64,000 bases of DNA, from NCBI GenBank assembly GCA_014607495.2, contig CP053161.1:1302001-1366000 (forward strand). Direction: 5' to 3'. A model generated the notes under the pieces. It was not told the origin of the DNA. It did not search any database and saw nothing but the letters and a program-made list of their open reading frames with translations. The DNA is from Carposina sasakii (taxonomy: Eukaryota; Arthropoda; Insecta; Lepidoptera; Carposinidae). Made by a program: the position numbers and the translations under genes. This document shows positions 52,375 through 62,836 of the stretch, one piece after another; position 1 is the stretch's first letter; each line of letters begins with the position of its first letter.

Positions 52375-53476
52375 AATAATTATTTAAGTATAATATTTAT
52401 TTTATCAAACTAAAATTAAGTATAAATAACTAGTGGGCTCTCAGCATCATCACACCCGATCGTATCCTAGCGGGTATTACTAAACATTGAAACCTTTCCT
52501 AAACACATTCAAATCCACAAAGAAATTTCATAAAAATCGAGACAACCGGTAACTGATTTATCTAGTATATTAAAATTATCGTGTCGCGTTTATATTCCTG
52601 TCCAATCCAGCATCAGCACAGGACATAATTTATCTTATAAAACCTATAATAAAATCATTAAAGTAAATAAATAAATAATAATATTTTCACCCCTATCCCC
52701 TAATATCACAAAGAAAAGCATTATCGAAACTAGAACTTATAAAAATTAAGTAGGTAATTCGCTATCTTTGAAAACAGTATTTGATCGCCGCGGGCTCTAA
52801 GAAAATAACATCTTCAAAGGTACCATAATGACCAAGTGTACAAAGAAAGTCCAAGCTAGGGATAAATTGTTCAATAAAATTACATCGAAAAACGACAAAA
52901 GGGGAAATCTAATTAAGGTAGGTACAGTTAAATTTTTTTGCTTTAACTGAAACCTCAATAAGCAGTTTAGGATGACGTCTGAATTTCACAGTGCAATATA
53001 TACAATTTATCGCCTGTGTGCAAGAACAACGTCATATTATTATAAACCACTAAAATGAGACGTCACGTTATTTTTTTTATAAAACGCTAAGGCATCAGGC
53101 ATTTATCGTTAACATGCTGCTTGACGTCCCAGAGATATTTAGATGCCTCATTTTCGCTTTCTAACTGCAATAAGCAAACTTTGTAGATGCATATAAATCT
53201 TATTTAGCTCGCCTTGGAATAACCGACATACGAGTATCAGTGTCATGTTATTATTAAGCTCTGGGTTTAGTCTAGACTAGCACGGATTATTAGATTCTAA
53301 TGAGACTTTGATATCCTTAACTCGAATGATTTAGTTATCTTAACAACAGCAGTGTCAACATCAACTTCATCTAATGTATCTCATATATAATATCATAGAT
53401 GCTGATATTGCATTCATGATTTGCGTTTTTTTTTATAACTAAGAACAATATGACTATTTTTCCTTTACTAAATTTA

Positions 53477-53945
53477 TCTATACTAATATTATAATAATAT
53501 TATAAAGCTGAAGAGTTTGTTTGTTTGTTTGTTTGTTTGTTTGATTGAACGCGCTAATCTCCGGAACTACTGGGTCGAATTAAAAAATTCTTTTTGTGTT
53601 GGATAGTCCATTTATCGAGGAAGGCTTTAGGCTATATATCATCACAGTGCGACCAATAGGGACGAAGAATAAGAGGAAAATGTGGAAAAAACGGGGAAAA
53701 TTATTCAACTTTGGAGACTTCCGTTGCGTGCGCTGCGTAAACGGTTCAAGTTATCCAAAAAATATGTATGAAAGAATAAAATGACGTAGAAATGATATGA
53801 AAGAAAAAAATTGAAGGTCTAGACTGCCTGATGCAGAACCCTTAGCAGCCCAGCTAAACTTTGAGAGATATGAAAATACCGTCTTAGGAAAAGTTGCTCA
53901 GCATGATAAGTTGTTGACGCGGACGAAGTCGCGGGCAACAGCTAG
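53477..53945 (+). mobile_element. Helitron (Hel-A), non-autonomous, complete (469 bp)
   Basis: It begins TCTATACTAATATTATAAT directly after A and ends GACGCGGACGAAGTCGCGGG, CAACAGCTAG directly before T, the AT target rule. A terminal hairpin (CGCGGACGAAGTCGCG) precedes CTAG. A (TTTG)n run at 53517-53542 follows AAGCTGAAGAG. No Rep/helicase gene. Confidence 0.9.
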
Positions 53946-53955
53946 TATATTATAT

Positions 53956-54279
53956 AAGTGAACGCCGCGACTCCGTCCGCGTGGACTACAGAAAAAACAA
54001 AATGTCGAAATTATCCGGGATAAAAACATTTTCTCCAGGGATAAAAAGTACCCTATATGTTAAGTGGGACCTGTCACAATATATTACTGAAAACTGCATC
54101 GAAATCGATTCAGCGGTTTCTGAGATTAGCGTGCACAAACGCACAGACAAACAGACAAAAAATCCAAAAATCATTCTTTTGGGTACTGTTGTGGTGATAA
54201 AGGTCTCCTATAATATTTTTTTCTCATATATTTTCCATGTACAGACAGCGATCCGTTACAATTTTATTATATGTATAGA
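53956..54279 (-). mobile_element. Helitron (Hel-B), non-autonomous
   Basis: On the minus strand it starts TCTATACATATAATAAAATT at 54279, has GTAACGGATCGCTGTCTG and ends AGTCCACGCGGACGGAGTCG, CGGCGTTCACTT; the final CTAG has decayed. It lies head-on against Hel-A, 10 bases away. Confidence 0.8.
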
Positions 54280-54589
54280 AGATAAAATAGATAGATATTC
54301 CGAAAGCACTTTAAATTAAATTTTCTGATTTTAAAATCACGATATTTTATTTTAATCGAGATGATGTTGTAAGATGGTATGTAAAAAACAGGGAATTTTA
54401 CGAGGACCGAGCCTTGGGCAACAACTAGTATAAATTAATATATATTTTTTTAACTTGGGTAATGCGGGTAATTGCATAATTAACACAAGAAACTTTTCGT
54501 GATGATTAAAAGAACGGGAACCCCTTTGTATATGAGTTTCGTGATAAAAACATGTTGGAAGTACTCCATTTTGCTAACAGTGTTAAAGT

Positions 54590-55385
54590 CTGCTGTTAAA
54601 ACTATAATTTGGTTTCTCCCTCTTCTAATCGACCTATCTCTTTTCTCGCCGCGAAAGCGGACCACGTGTCTACCTATTCAAATTCAATTCAAATTCAATT
54701 CAAATTCAATTCAAATTCAAATTCAAATTCTAAATCATTTATTCGACATGAAAGCATTAACACTTGTTTGTCGATTGTCTAATTATATGTTACTTTCTAT
54801 GTTCGCATCCCAAAAATGAAACCGCTACCAAACAAAAAAGGAGGTGAATTTAAACAACCCAAAAATAAATAAATCGCAAAGCTTTTGCTTTGGCAACGGT
54901 CACCACCCCAAGGTGCGATTTGTTACGGTCTGTCAGGCATAAGTTAGCGATTCGGGGCTTAATAGCCACCAACGTGGAGAATAAGAGTTAAGGTCGCCTA
55001 AAGACGAAATCCAGAAGAGCTGCTACACAGTTCTCCTTTATGGCAAAACCAACATTAGGTCTGACACACCGCATGATTCTACTATTACTGTTACACTATC
55101 TCGGTGAAGTGTCACTGCTTGGAAGAAGAAATAGCAAGAAAACTCCCAGCGACACAGTCAAAACTAAGTAACATATTAACTATCTGACAGTTGTCCAACC
55201 ACCGCGGTACTGACCTCGCGTCTCGGCAAGTGAATTTGTGTTTGTGCGACAAACTGACCTACCCAAAGGGGTGCCCTTCGTTTAAAAGTGAAGTACCAGT
55301 GCAGAATACCTAAATTGGATTGAAGTGTAAAACCCCAGAACCCTACGAGAGATTCCGCGCGGAAGAAGAAACAACAAAACCCTAC
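54590..55385 (+). repeat. R9 repeat, split by a later insertion
   Basis: TGTTAAAACTATAATTTGG (54594) to CCACGTGTCTAC and then GTTGTCCAACCACCGCGG (55192) to CGCGCGGAAGAAGAAAC are together collinear with 61225-61480. The segment 54676-55190 is missing from the other copy. TGTT at the start suggests a solo LTR, but no TG...CA end or target duplication could be confirmed. Confidence 0.55.
54676..55190 (-). mobile_element. Non-LTR retrotransposon 3' end with TTTGAA-type tail
   Basis: On the minus strand the sequence ends GTCGAATAAATGATTTAG and then repeats of GAATTTGAATTTG (54676-54730), an AATAAA plus simple-repeat tail as in LINE 3' ends. Upstream is a non-coding 3' UTR-like stretch. It is inserted inside R9. 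No open frame is left. Confidence 0.5.
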
Positions 55386-55481
55386 CTATAGGTACCTTTT
55401 CGACCTACCTATTTCTAGAACCTTCCCCTTGGCCCAGCCCCTTTAACATCTGCTTATACATTATATCACTCGGAAAGCGGC

Positions 55482-55700
55482 GGTAGCCCAATGGTTAAGA
55501 CGTGCGCCTCTCTCGTCAAAACCATTGATCCTGCGCCTGATCTCTCTCCGGTCATGTCGACTTTACGTCTCATCGAACTATGAGAGTGAAGGAATAGAGA
55601 GTGAGCCTGTTGAGTATATATAATATCTTCTGCACAGTGTTGGCTAATCTCGGTAGACATTGGCCACCATGACCAAATTCCGTTCAGAGATACTATACGT
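55482..55700 (+). mobile_element. SINE-B, internally deleted
   Basis: CGGTAGCCCAATGGTTAAGA and CGTGCGCCTC form the head with a good A box; the sequence then jumps to CATTGATCCTGCGCCTGATC and continues to the 3' part, losing the B box and about 100 bases. Confidence 0.75.
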
Positions 55701-55938
55701 ATATTGCTCAGAATAAGTTGACGGATTCGTATCATTGAGAAGCCGAGAACTGCCGATGACCTTGACCTCAGGAATTAGGAATTGACCTTCGCTATTTCCA
55801 TTTATTATTCGTCTGACTGCACAAATCACTTTTTTCCCTGGATCTTGGCATGACAATTTTAAAAACATGAATTTCAAATTACCTACACCAAATCAATACA
55901 AAGTCAGATTATAAGGTTTAATAGAAGTAATATACATA

Positions 55939-56270
55939 CAGGGTGTTTTTTTGTTGCCACCCTTAACGAAAGGTACGTACTCTATACATCAAATAACATA
56001 AGTTTATGCCAAAAAAAATGCTTGTACTTGATCTGGCGAAATTTATACTGTCTAGTGTTTATGTTAGTTTTTTTTATAGACAGATATTAATTATTTTTCG
56101 TGAAAAAATCTTGTTACGCGCGTCAAAGGGCATTTGTGCAGGACAACGCAGTCTATTTATTCAACTTTGGAAACCAGACACTTCCCAGGTATGCATCCAT
56201 GGAGAAAAATGATCGTGATGATTAGGAGATTCCGTAGTCTTCGGGAACGTTGACGACCAAAAATCACCTG
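55939..56270 (+). mobile_element. M2 MITE, first of three abutting MITEs
   Basis: CAGGGTGTTTTTTTGTTGCC to CGACCAAAAATCACCTG with about 50 interior bases deleted. TATA (56271-56274) separates it from the next element. Confidence 0.85.
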
Positions 56271-56274
56271 TATA

Positions 56275-56754
56275 CATGGTGTAGGTGACAGCCAGGCAAA
56301 CTGAACAGAATGGTACTTGTTCAGCATTTTAGTGCTGAACAAGTACCATTCTGTTGAGTTATACGACAGTGTTATTACTCGCAGGAAATATATTTTTGAT
56401 ATGATTTTCCGTAATCTTTGCTCTCCGCGCTAATTGTATTGGACGATTCTGTGACTAATTAAATGGGCTTATTGGTTATTGTGTGACCCATTTCTGTTTT
56501 TTGGATCAATTGTGGCTCTCCATTAGGGTTAATCAGTTTTTTTAGGGCTACTATTTTTTTTTGAAAATCATATTTTGGTAAATTTTTAATTTTTATGTCA
56601 TTATTTAAGGCCTAATTAAACGAACTAAACATATTTTTTCCTGAAAATATATAAAAAATATCGGATTCCTGCGAAAATTTTCAGTGTTTTCCGCCTCAGA
56701 ATCATGGTCTGAAATCATGGTATCAATATTTGCCTGGCTGTCACAAACACCCTG
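56275..56754 (-). mobile_element. M3 MITE, second of three
   Basis: The termini CATGGTGTAGGTGACAGCC and TGGCTGTCACAAACACCCTG, and the interior in inverse order to 41327-41820. It has a perfect internal hairpin (arms CAGAATGGTACTTGTTCAGC and complement, 56321-56368). TATA at 56755-56758 joins it to M1. Confidence 0.85.
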
Positions 56755-56758
56755 TATA

Positions 56759-57018
56759 CAGGATGTAACAAAAAGGGTATGTTAAGCGAAAAGCTATGTG
56801 AATAGCCCACTGAAGAGAACCTATCCACAAAATTTGTGACCTGAAATCACATGTTTATTTTTCCCGATATTATGGAGAATTTTTAAATATCTCAGGAATT
56901 TTCATACAATCTTGAAAAATAAAAATGTGATTTTGAGTCTCAAATTTTGTAGATAGGTTTTCTATAGTGGGCTATTTACATAGCTTTTCGCTTAACATAC
57001 CCTTTTTGTTACAACCTG
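56759..57018. mobile_element. M1 MITE, third of three
   Basis: CAGGATGTAACAAAAAGGG and TTTTTGTTACAACCTG ends with TATA on both sides (56755-56758, 57019-57022); a long palindromic interior as in other M1 copies. Confidence 0.87.
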
Positions 57019-57102
57019 TATAGGTAGCGCCACCACAAAGGGTAGGCAGGGGTCTGTTGTAATATTTAATACCGAAATACAGAGAAGTTTGATGGATTTT
57101 CA

Positions 57103-57255
57103 TAGAACTAAGGTCCCATTTTCCCAATGGTTGGGTAAAGCCTATATGAAGGATTTTGATTCTGTCTTTCTATAAAACTTGATCAAAATAGTATCAACTT
57201 TATCCTTTAGGGTATCTGACCATTATTGGAAAAATCAACTCTAAACAAAATTAAA
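57103..57255 (+). repeat. R5 diverged repeat
   Basis: TCCCATTTTCCCAATGG, TTGGGTAAAGCCTATATG, AACTTGATCAAAATAG and TTATTGGAAAAATCAACTC align with 7968 and 24189. Confidence 0.5.
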
Positions 57256-57734
57256 ATCTGATTGGTATACTTACATCAAATTCATTGGTAATTTCACAGC
57301 TAACCATTTTGTTCCCTCCTATAAATACTCACCTAACAGATTATCATAATTTGTCATCTCTATCCAACCGAAATAAATCACAGACGTGATGTTTGATGTA
57401 TCTCACTCCTAAATTCAATTTTGTTGACATTCATAAACAAATATAGCGTCAGCTACTATTTAATACGATTTGATTAATGAATCCAAAATGAATCAACATC
57501 CAAAGTGAACTTTTGATAGATAGCCTTCTATAATTCAAACGGTAAAGTTGCCAGCTTTTCATCGCAAAATTTGAATTAAAATTTAAATAGATACGTTAAA
57601 TTGCTTTTACAGACGAGTGATTTTAGAATAAAAGATTCCTTAATAGTTGCGATTACGTAATGCGAATTTTAAAAGTTACCAGCCAGGGCAGTAAAGTAAG
57701 GCAATGATCTAATATTAAAACCATTACTCTATAA
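57256..57734. other. AT-rich DNA, no supported gene
   Basis: No repeats or frames supported. Confidence 0.45.
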
Positions 57735-57905
57735 ATGCCTATGCTTATGCGTCTTTTCTAAAATACATCAGCTGAATCTCCTTCCGTGCATGTCTTAAGA
57801 TTCGACTAAGGAACACTGGGTAATAAGCTAGCGTATACTAAATATCTCTATAAGAATTTCCTTCGTAATCCTATGGAATACAGCCGTATGAATATGTAGG
57901 TAGTT
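57735..57905 (+). repeat. R4 repeat
   Basis: AAATACATCAGCTGAATCTCC, TTCCGTGCATGTCTTAAG, TTCGACTAAGGAACAC, and later CGTAATCCTATGG, ACAGCCGTATG. Confidence 0.6.
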
Positions 57906-58427
57906 ATGTACCTATATAACTATATATCTGTAAATCTGTATGTCTTAAAACCTTTACATCATCAGTGACCTGCTTGTGACCACACTATTCCTGAATATTT
58001 GTACAACTTCCTTTATCTATTTTCTCCGGCATCCAGAAATTCTGAGGGTATAATATAAATTATATAAAATTAATGTAGAATCATTTCTGAAATGCTTAAA
58101 TATTTGAACAAGCACAATGTTATTCCACAATTTCAAAACTTTTATTAAGTTTAGCTTGTAATTAAATTTCTCATAATAATTATTTCGAGAACATTATTTA
58201 ACTGTTAATTTTGAATTCATCACTTAATTTTCTAACCAAATTGCAGATTGACGGTAGGTAAGAAAGAAATACTACTTTTGCTGTACCTACTCAAATTCTC
58301 GTTAACATTACCACCTTTCAAGTTATCGTTCGCACGAACCAAGTGCGCTGTTATTTTCACCATAGTAACGTATAAGGTAGCATGAAATTTGTTAAGCAAA
58401 AAAATAAGTATTTTTAAAATAAAATCA
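57906..58427. other. AT-rich DNA, no supported gene
   Basis: Nothing supportable. Confidence 0.45.
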
Positions 58428-58488
58428 TCAATCAATCATCATCATCATCTTTAATCATCATCAATACATCATCATCAATCATCATCAA
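58428..58488 (+). repeat. Imperfect (ATC)n microsatellite
   Basis: ATCAATCATCATCATCATC and further ATC units run up to the Helitron start. Probably the simple tail of a lost retroposon. Confidence 0.8.
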
Positions 58489-58837
58489 TACATATAATAA
58501 AAATGAAACGGATCGCTGTCTGTACATGGAAGATATATACGAGAAAAAATATTATAGGAGAACTTTATAAACGCAATAGTTACTACCTGGTACCCAAAAG
58601 AATGATTTTTGAAATTTTTGTATGTTTGTCGGTTTGTCTGTTTTTTCTGTGCGTTTGGGCACGCTAATCTCAGAATCGGCTGAACCGATTTCGATGCAGT
58701 TTTCAATAATATATTGTGACAAGTCCCACTTAACATATAAGGCTACTTTTTATGACGGGAAAATGTTTTGTTCCGGATGATTTCGACATTTTATTTTTTC
58801 TGTAGTCCACGCGGACGGAATCGCGGGCGTCCACTAG
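58489..58837 (+). mobile_element. Helitron (Hel-B), longest copy (about 349 bp)
   Basis: It starts near ATACATATAATAAAAATG, has CGGATCGCTGTCTGTACATG, ACCCAAAAGAATGATTTTTG, and ends AGTCCACGCGGACGGAATCG, CGGGCGTCCACTAG followed by T. It keeps an interior segment missing from 31321-31631. Confidence 0.85.
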
Positions 58838-58841
58838 TATA

Positions 58842-59190
58842 CAGGATGTAACAAAAAGGGTATGTTAAGTGAAAAGCTATGTAAATAGCCCACTGTAGAG
58901 AACCTATCAACAAAATATGAAACTTGAAATCACATGTTTATTTTTCAAGATTGTATGAAAATTCCTAAGATATTTAAAAGAAGTTCATATCTTGATTTTT
59001 TTAATTATAGAAAAAATGTCTCCAGGTTATAATAAAAAGGGAAAGTAAGATGAAGATTGAACATTCCTAACAAAATCTTTATAATATCTGAAAAATAAAC
59101 ATTTGATATCGAGTCTTCAATTTTGAACATAGGTTCTCTATTAGTGGGCTATTTAGCTGTTTGCTTAACAAACCCCTTTTATGCCCCCCT
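58842..59190. mobile_element. M1 MITE, degenerate, with interior insertion
   Basis: CAGGATGTAACAAAAAGGG follows TATA (58838-58841), which itself abuts the Hel-B CTAG. About 90 extra bases lie in the middle and the right end (CCTTTTATGCCCCCC) is decayed. Confidence 0.75.
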
Positions 59191-60124
59191 ATAATTTGTA
59201 TGCACCCTTTGTAACATGTAATTTAATAAAGTTTATGCTTCCACGGAGTTAAGGCTCTACTTACCTACACTTCCGTATCCGGCAAAATAGCCGCCCTTAC
59301 ATCTCCACCTCGTATGCATAACACTGTTTTCAAATGATTCCAAAGCTTCAGTTGGTTTACATAAGCGGCTTTCGACAAGGCTTTTCACTCAAGCTATTGA
59401 TTTAAATATGAAATAATATTATTTGCATATTCAGTATTTTCGATGAATAATTTTTGAATAGCTCACACCATAGAGCGCTTTTGTGCTGCATTCGATGAAA
59501 ATTTCGTGGAAAATATAAACGTTTGTGTAAAATGTTTTAATGCTATATTACAATTTGATCTCGTAGTATTTAGCTGAAATCGTTTGAATCGTTTCACATG
59601 AGATTGAATTAGATGCACAGTGCAGTTACGTTACTGCTTTCATCCAAATGTTCATTAAACGTAGTCATAGTAATACGAGCTAAGTAAAAACATAAAGTTT
59701 GCATCGCGCCTTTGGCTTAAAGATAATGAATAAGATTTACACAAGAAGCTTTATGAAGTTAGGTTAAAATAATGGAAATATTTTACAAGTGTAGTAAAGG
59801 CAGTTAGGACTTTTCTCAGCAATGGGACAAGATATAGGCCATTTAAAAATTAGTATGGACTGGATACAACCGGTCTTTTTCAGTGTAATATTCCCAGATT
59901 TTAAACTGTTATATCATTCTAAGTTACTAGCTAAACTCTCTATCCATATGTTGACTTATCTTCTCAAATTCCATCACATTAACTTCACAAGTGCTCTTTT
60001 GCAATTCCTACCTCATTGTCACCTGAATCACCTGAATATTTAACTAGGGCCCTATTCTCATGACACTCGACATTATCTCTAAACTCCAGACTCATAGACA
60101 TATTTGGAAATTGCAGTGCTAATG
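59191..60124. other. No supported gene
   Basis: AT-rich. The frame at 59822-60043 has no motif. CCCTATTCTCATGACACTCG at 60053 echoes 24549. Confidence 0.45.
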
Positions 60125-60560
60125 CGCTGAGCTTCAGTAGAATACATCAGCTGAATCTAGATTTAGAATTTTACAAAATTTTACGAAATTTACAATTGTG
60201 GTCAGCTTCTGTGTTCTTTTTTTGTTTTGCTATTATATTGTTGATATATATTGTATTACTATTATTTATATTGTACTTACCTACTGTCTTGTTGCATGTT
60301 GTGTTTGCCTCTAATTAGTTATTTTCGTTATCACTTAGATTTTTTGTCGTAAGAATATTGTAATAACTGCTGGCAAACCTTATTAAATAACTAAAATAAA
60401 ATAAAAATCTCCATCCGTGCATGTCATAAAAGTCGACTAAGGAACTCAGAAGCTTTCTCCCAGGCGATGGCCTAGAATGCTAAACGTGGCTGTAGGACCT
60501 CTTTTGTGATCCTGAAATTTTTAGCTACCCTATTTTGAAATTACATCCGTGTATATAATG
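60125..60560 (+). repeat. R4 repeat with a nested retroposon-like insertion
   Basis: R4 runs AATACATCAGCTGAATCT at 60142-60159, is broken by about 250 bases ending ACTAAAATAAAATAAAA, and resumes CTCCATCCGTGCATGTC at 60412. AATCT stands at both junctions, a possible 5-bp target duplication. The A-rich end suggests a 5'-truncated retroposon. Confidence 0.55.
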
Positions 60561-61099
60561 AAAGTAATATCTGAAAAACGAAATGGCGAACATCATCATC
60601 ACTTTTCCTTAGTGTCAGCACTGGATATTACCTGGCATGGTCGGAAGCAGTAGAAATGAATAGTACTACTGTATGCATAACATGTTTTTAGCTAATATCA
60701 AATAAATTAAGTTCGAGATATGTCGGAGGATGTGAGAATCAGGACCGTGAAACTAGGTAGGAATATATTATCACTGGACTCGAAACTGACACAATCAGTT
60801 TATAGCATGACCCTCTCTAGCTAAGTACTCCGATTTTAACTCTATAAAGGCTTTAACTGAGGAACGTACAAAATTTGTATGTCCTCACTATATAGATAAC
60901 CTTTATCTTACAAGATTGCCTATATAGGTAGTATTTCGGACAATATACACACCCATTACATACCTATATTTTTGGAATTTATGAGAAGTTTTGAGTAGAG
61001 TTTGAATGAGCACTCATGTAGACGACAGATAAAGCAGTGGCTAGTAGACTGTATGTAAGAGTCTCCTCGAAATTGTAAACATCTGTCTCACATTTGTAT
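60561..61099. other. No supported gene
   Basis: CATCATCATCACTTTTCC near 60594 may be a decayed retroposon tail. Nothing else is supported. Confidence 0.4.
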
Positions 61100-61525
61100 T
61101 GTTATGTGCATATGCAAGTTTGCATGTGCCTTCTAAAACAATAATGTATGTGAAACTTGTGAACATGCTTATTGCTGTATCATTTGGAAACTATTTTTGT
61201 GATGTAACTAATCGTTATGCTATGCTTGTTAAAACTATAATTTTGTATCTCCCTATTTGAATTTTCTTCGTCGCCGGACGCGGGCCCCGTGTCCTTTCGC
61301 CTCGCCACGCTAGTAGTTGTTGTCCAACCATGCGGTACCGACCTCGCGTCTCGGCAAATGAATTTTCGTGTGTGACAAACTGACCTACCAACAATAAGAG
61401 TGCCCTTACCCTTAAAAGTGAACTGTGAACCTAAACCCTACGATAAATTCTGCGCGGAAGAAGAAAGAAGAGAAAACACACAGGTAACTCTCTTTGACAT
61501 TACTTCTATTTTCCCCTGACACGAC
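61100..61525 (+). repeat. R9 repeat, uninterrupted copy
   Basis: TGTTAAAACTATAATTTTG at 61226 to CTGCGCGGAAGAAGAAAG is collinear with the split copy at 54590. GTTGTCCAACCATGCGGTAC and GACCTCGCGTCTCGGC are strongly conserved. Sequence back to about 61100 may also belong. Possibly a solo LTR; not proven. Confidence 0.5.
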
Positions 61526-61555
61526 GCGACCCCCTAAATCTCTAAACAAATCTAA

Positions 61556-61630
61556 ACGTGGCTATGGTCGTTTGATCCTGTAGTTCTAGCTATATTATTT
61601 CGGGAACACATTGGTGTGTATATACCTACA
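61556..61630 (+). repeat. R4 3' block
   Basis: ACGTGGCTATGG, TTTGATCCTGTAGTTCTAGC and GGGAACACATTGGTGTG correspond to the last blocks of R4. Confidence 0.5.
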
Positions 61631-62312
61631 TAAAATTTAAAATCAATATACCCATAGTCAACTTATGGCGTATTTCCTTTCCTAGAATTTTAAGTTGACG
61701 ATCTTCCCACATACTCGTGCCTAGTAGTTTTCCTGAATTTTCCATTTATTTTACGTTCTCTAACCCCAAAATAATTGACAAGGGCACATTTTGTAACTAC
61801 TCCAATACCTTTTATAATACCATAATTATATAATGAAACCTTCTAAATAACTTGGAATTTGCGTCTGACAATGTTGAAAAAGTTTAACCTCATCGAAACT
61901 TTCCCTGTTCTCGTTAATACCGACAATAATTTACTTCAATTTATTTTAAATGTATGTGTAACAATTTTGTATGGGATCAAATTTAATTTAATGTAATTGC
62001 GGAAATTTCCCCATTCTTGAACGGTTGTGAACTTACAATTAGATACAAATCGAGACATTGTTGTACAAAATCGTTCTACCGTAAATGTTTCTACTCTGTG
62101 TTCAGCTCTCGAAAGCGAACTCTGCGTAAATATGTAATGTGTTTGCTACCGGAACGTCTGGCGTATGGAGCCAAGACTTGAAGACTCGGTTCAATTTGTA
62201 TCAAGTCTTCACTTTAAATTCAAATACGTTCTAGTACCCATCGACTATTTATAAATCTAGCAGATTTCTTTTCCGATGGTATTTTGGGAAATATTGAATT
62301 GTATCAGGCGTC
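61631..62312. other. AT-rich DNA, no supported gene
   Basis: Nothing supportable. Confidence 0.45.
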
Positions 62313-62460
62313 ACTATTCGGAAGTTCAAATCTCTATTGAGGGATCGCCCACCACCGGGCCCTATACCCTCCGCTGACCCTCGGATCTGCCTACTCATGA
62401 TCACGAACACAAGACACTACAGTCGCAACGAGAAGCCAGATCCAAGCACCTAGCATGCAA
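62313..62460 (-). repeat. F foldback element, one arm and loop
   Basis: GGCGTCACTATTCGGAAGTTC, GCCCACCACCGGGCCCTA, GAGAAGCCAGATCC and TAGCATGCAA match F at 49137-49366 read in reverse; the second arm is missing where the Penelope-like element region begins. Confidence 0.65.
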
Positions 62461-62503
62461 CCATAAATACATAGCTGCTAATCCGAAAACCAATTAAAAT
62501 TTT

Positions 62504-62546
62504 AATCGACATATGTTTCGCCAACACCCGTGGCATAATCAGGATT
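62504..62546 (-). ncRNA. Hammerhead-ribozyme-like motif (degenerate)
   Basis: On the minus strand the order is AATC, CTGATTA, a stem TGCC...GGC with GC-rich loop, GAAA, CATATG, TC, GATT. It fits a type I hammerhead: AATC/GATT stem I, a stem II hairpin, a minimal stem III and a UC cleavage site. The invariant CUGANGA core reads CUGAUUA here, so the catalytic G8 is U and self-cleavage is not expected. Penelope-like elements are known to carry such ribozymes near their ends. Confidence 0.5.
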
Positions 62547-62836
62547 AGTTTTCCATGTTAGTTCTATCTACCGAACCAACTAACTAACAACTAAAACCAA
62601 TGTATTGCAAATCATTTTTATACCCTCAATCAACATAAAAAAATAAATGTTAATACCTACATATTAGTTTAGAAATGTAAAATTATTATAGATAAATAAT
62701 TATTAAAAATATACATTAGTTATTAATTGTTAAATTATTAGAAGAAAAATAAATTTATAATAATATTAAATATATATAAAAAAAAAAAAAAGACCATATC
62801 AAGGCTGTACGACAAAGTCATTACCTTTGTCCGATC

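Larger units (their letters stand above)
51501..53476. other. No firmly supported gene
   Basis: Mostly AT-rich. It contains the 40-bp tandem repeat and the methionine-less open frame listed separately. Confidence 0.4.

Noticed and set aside
54676..54730. Independent TTCAAA-type microsatellite
   Set aside because: Its position after an AATAAA-containing 3' UTR-like stretch fits a LINE tail better than an independent satellite.
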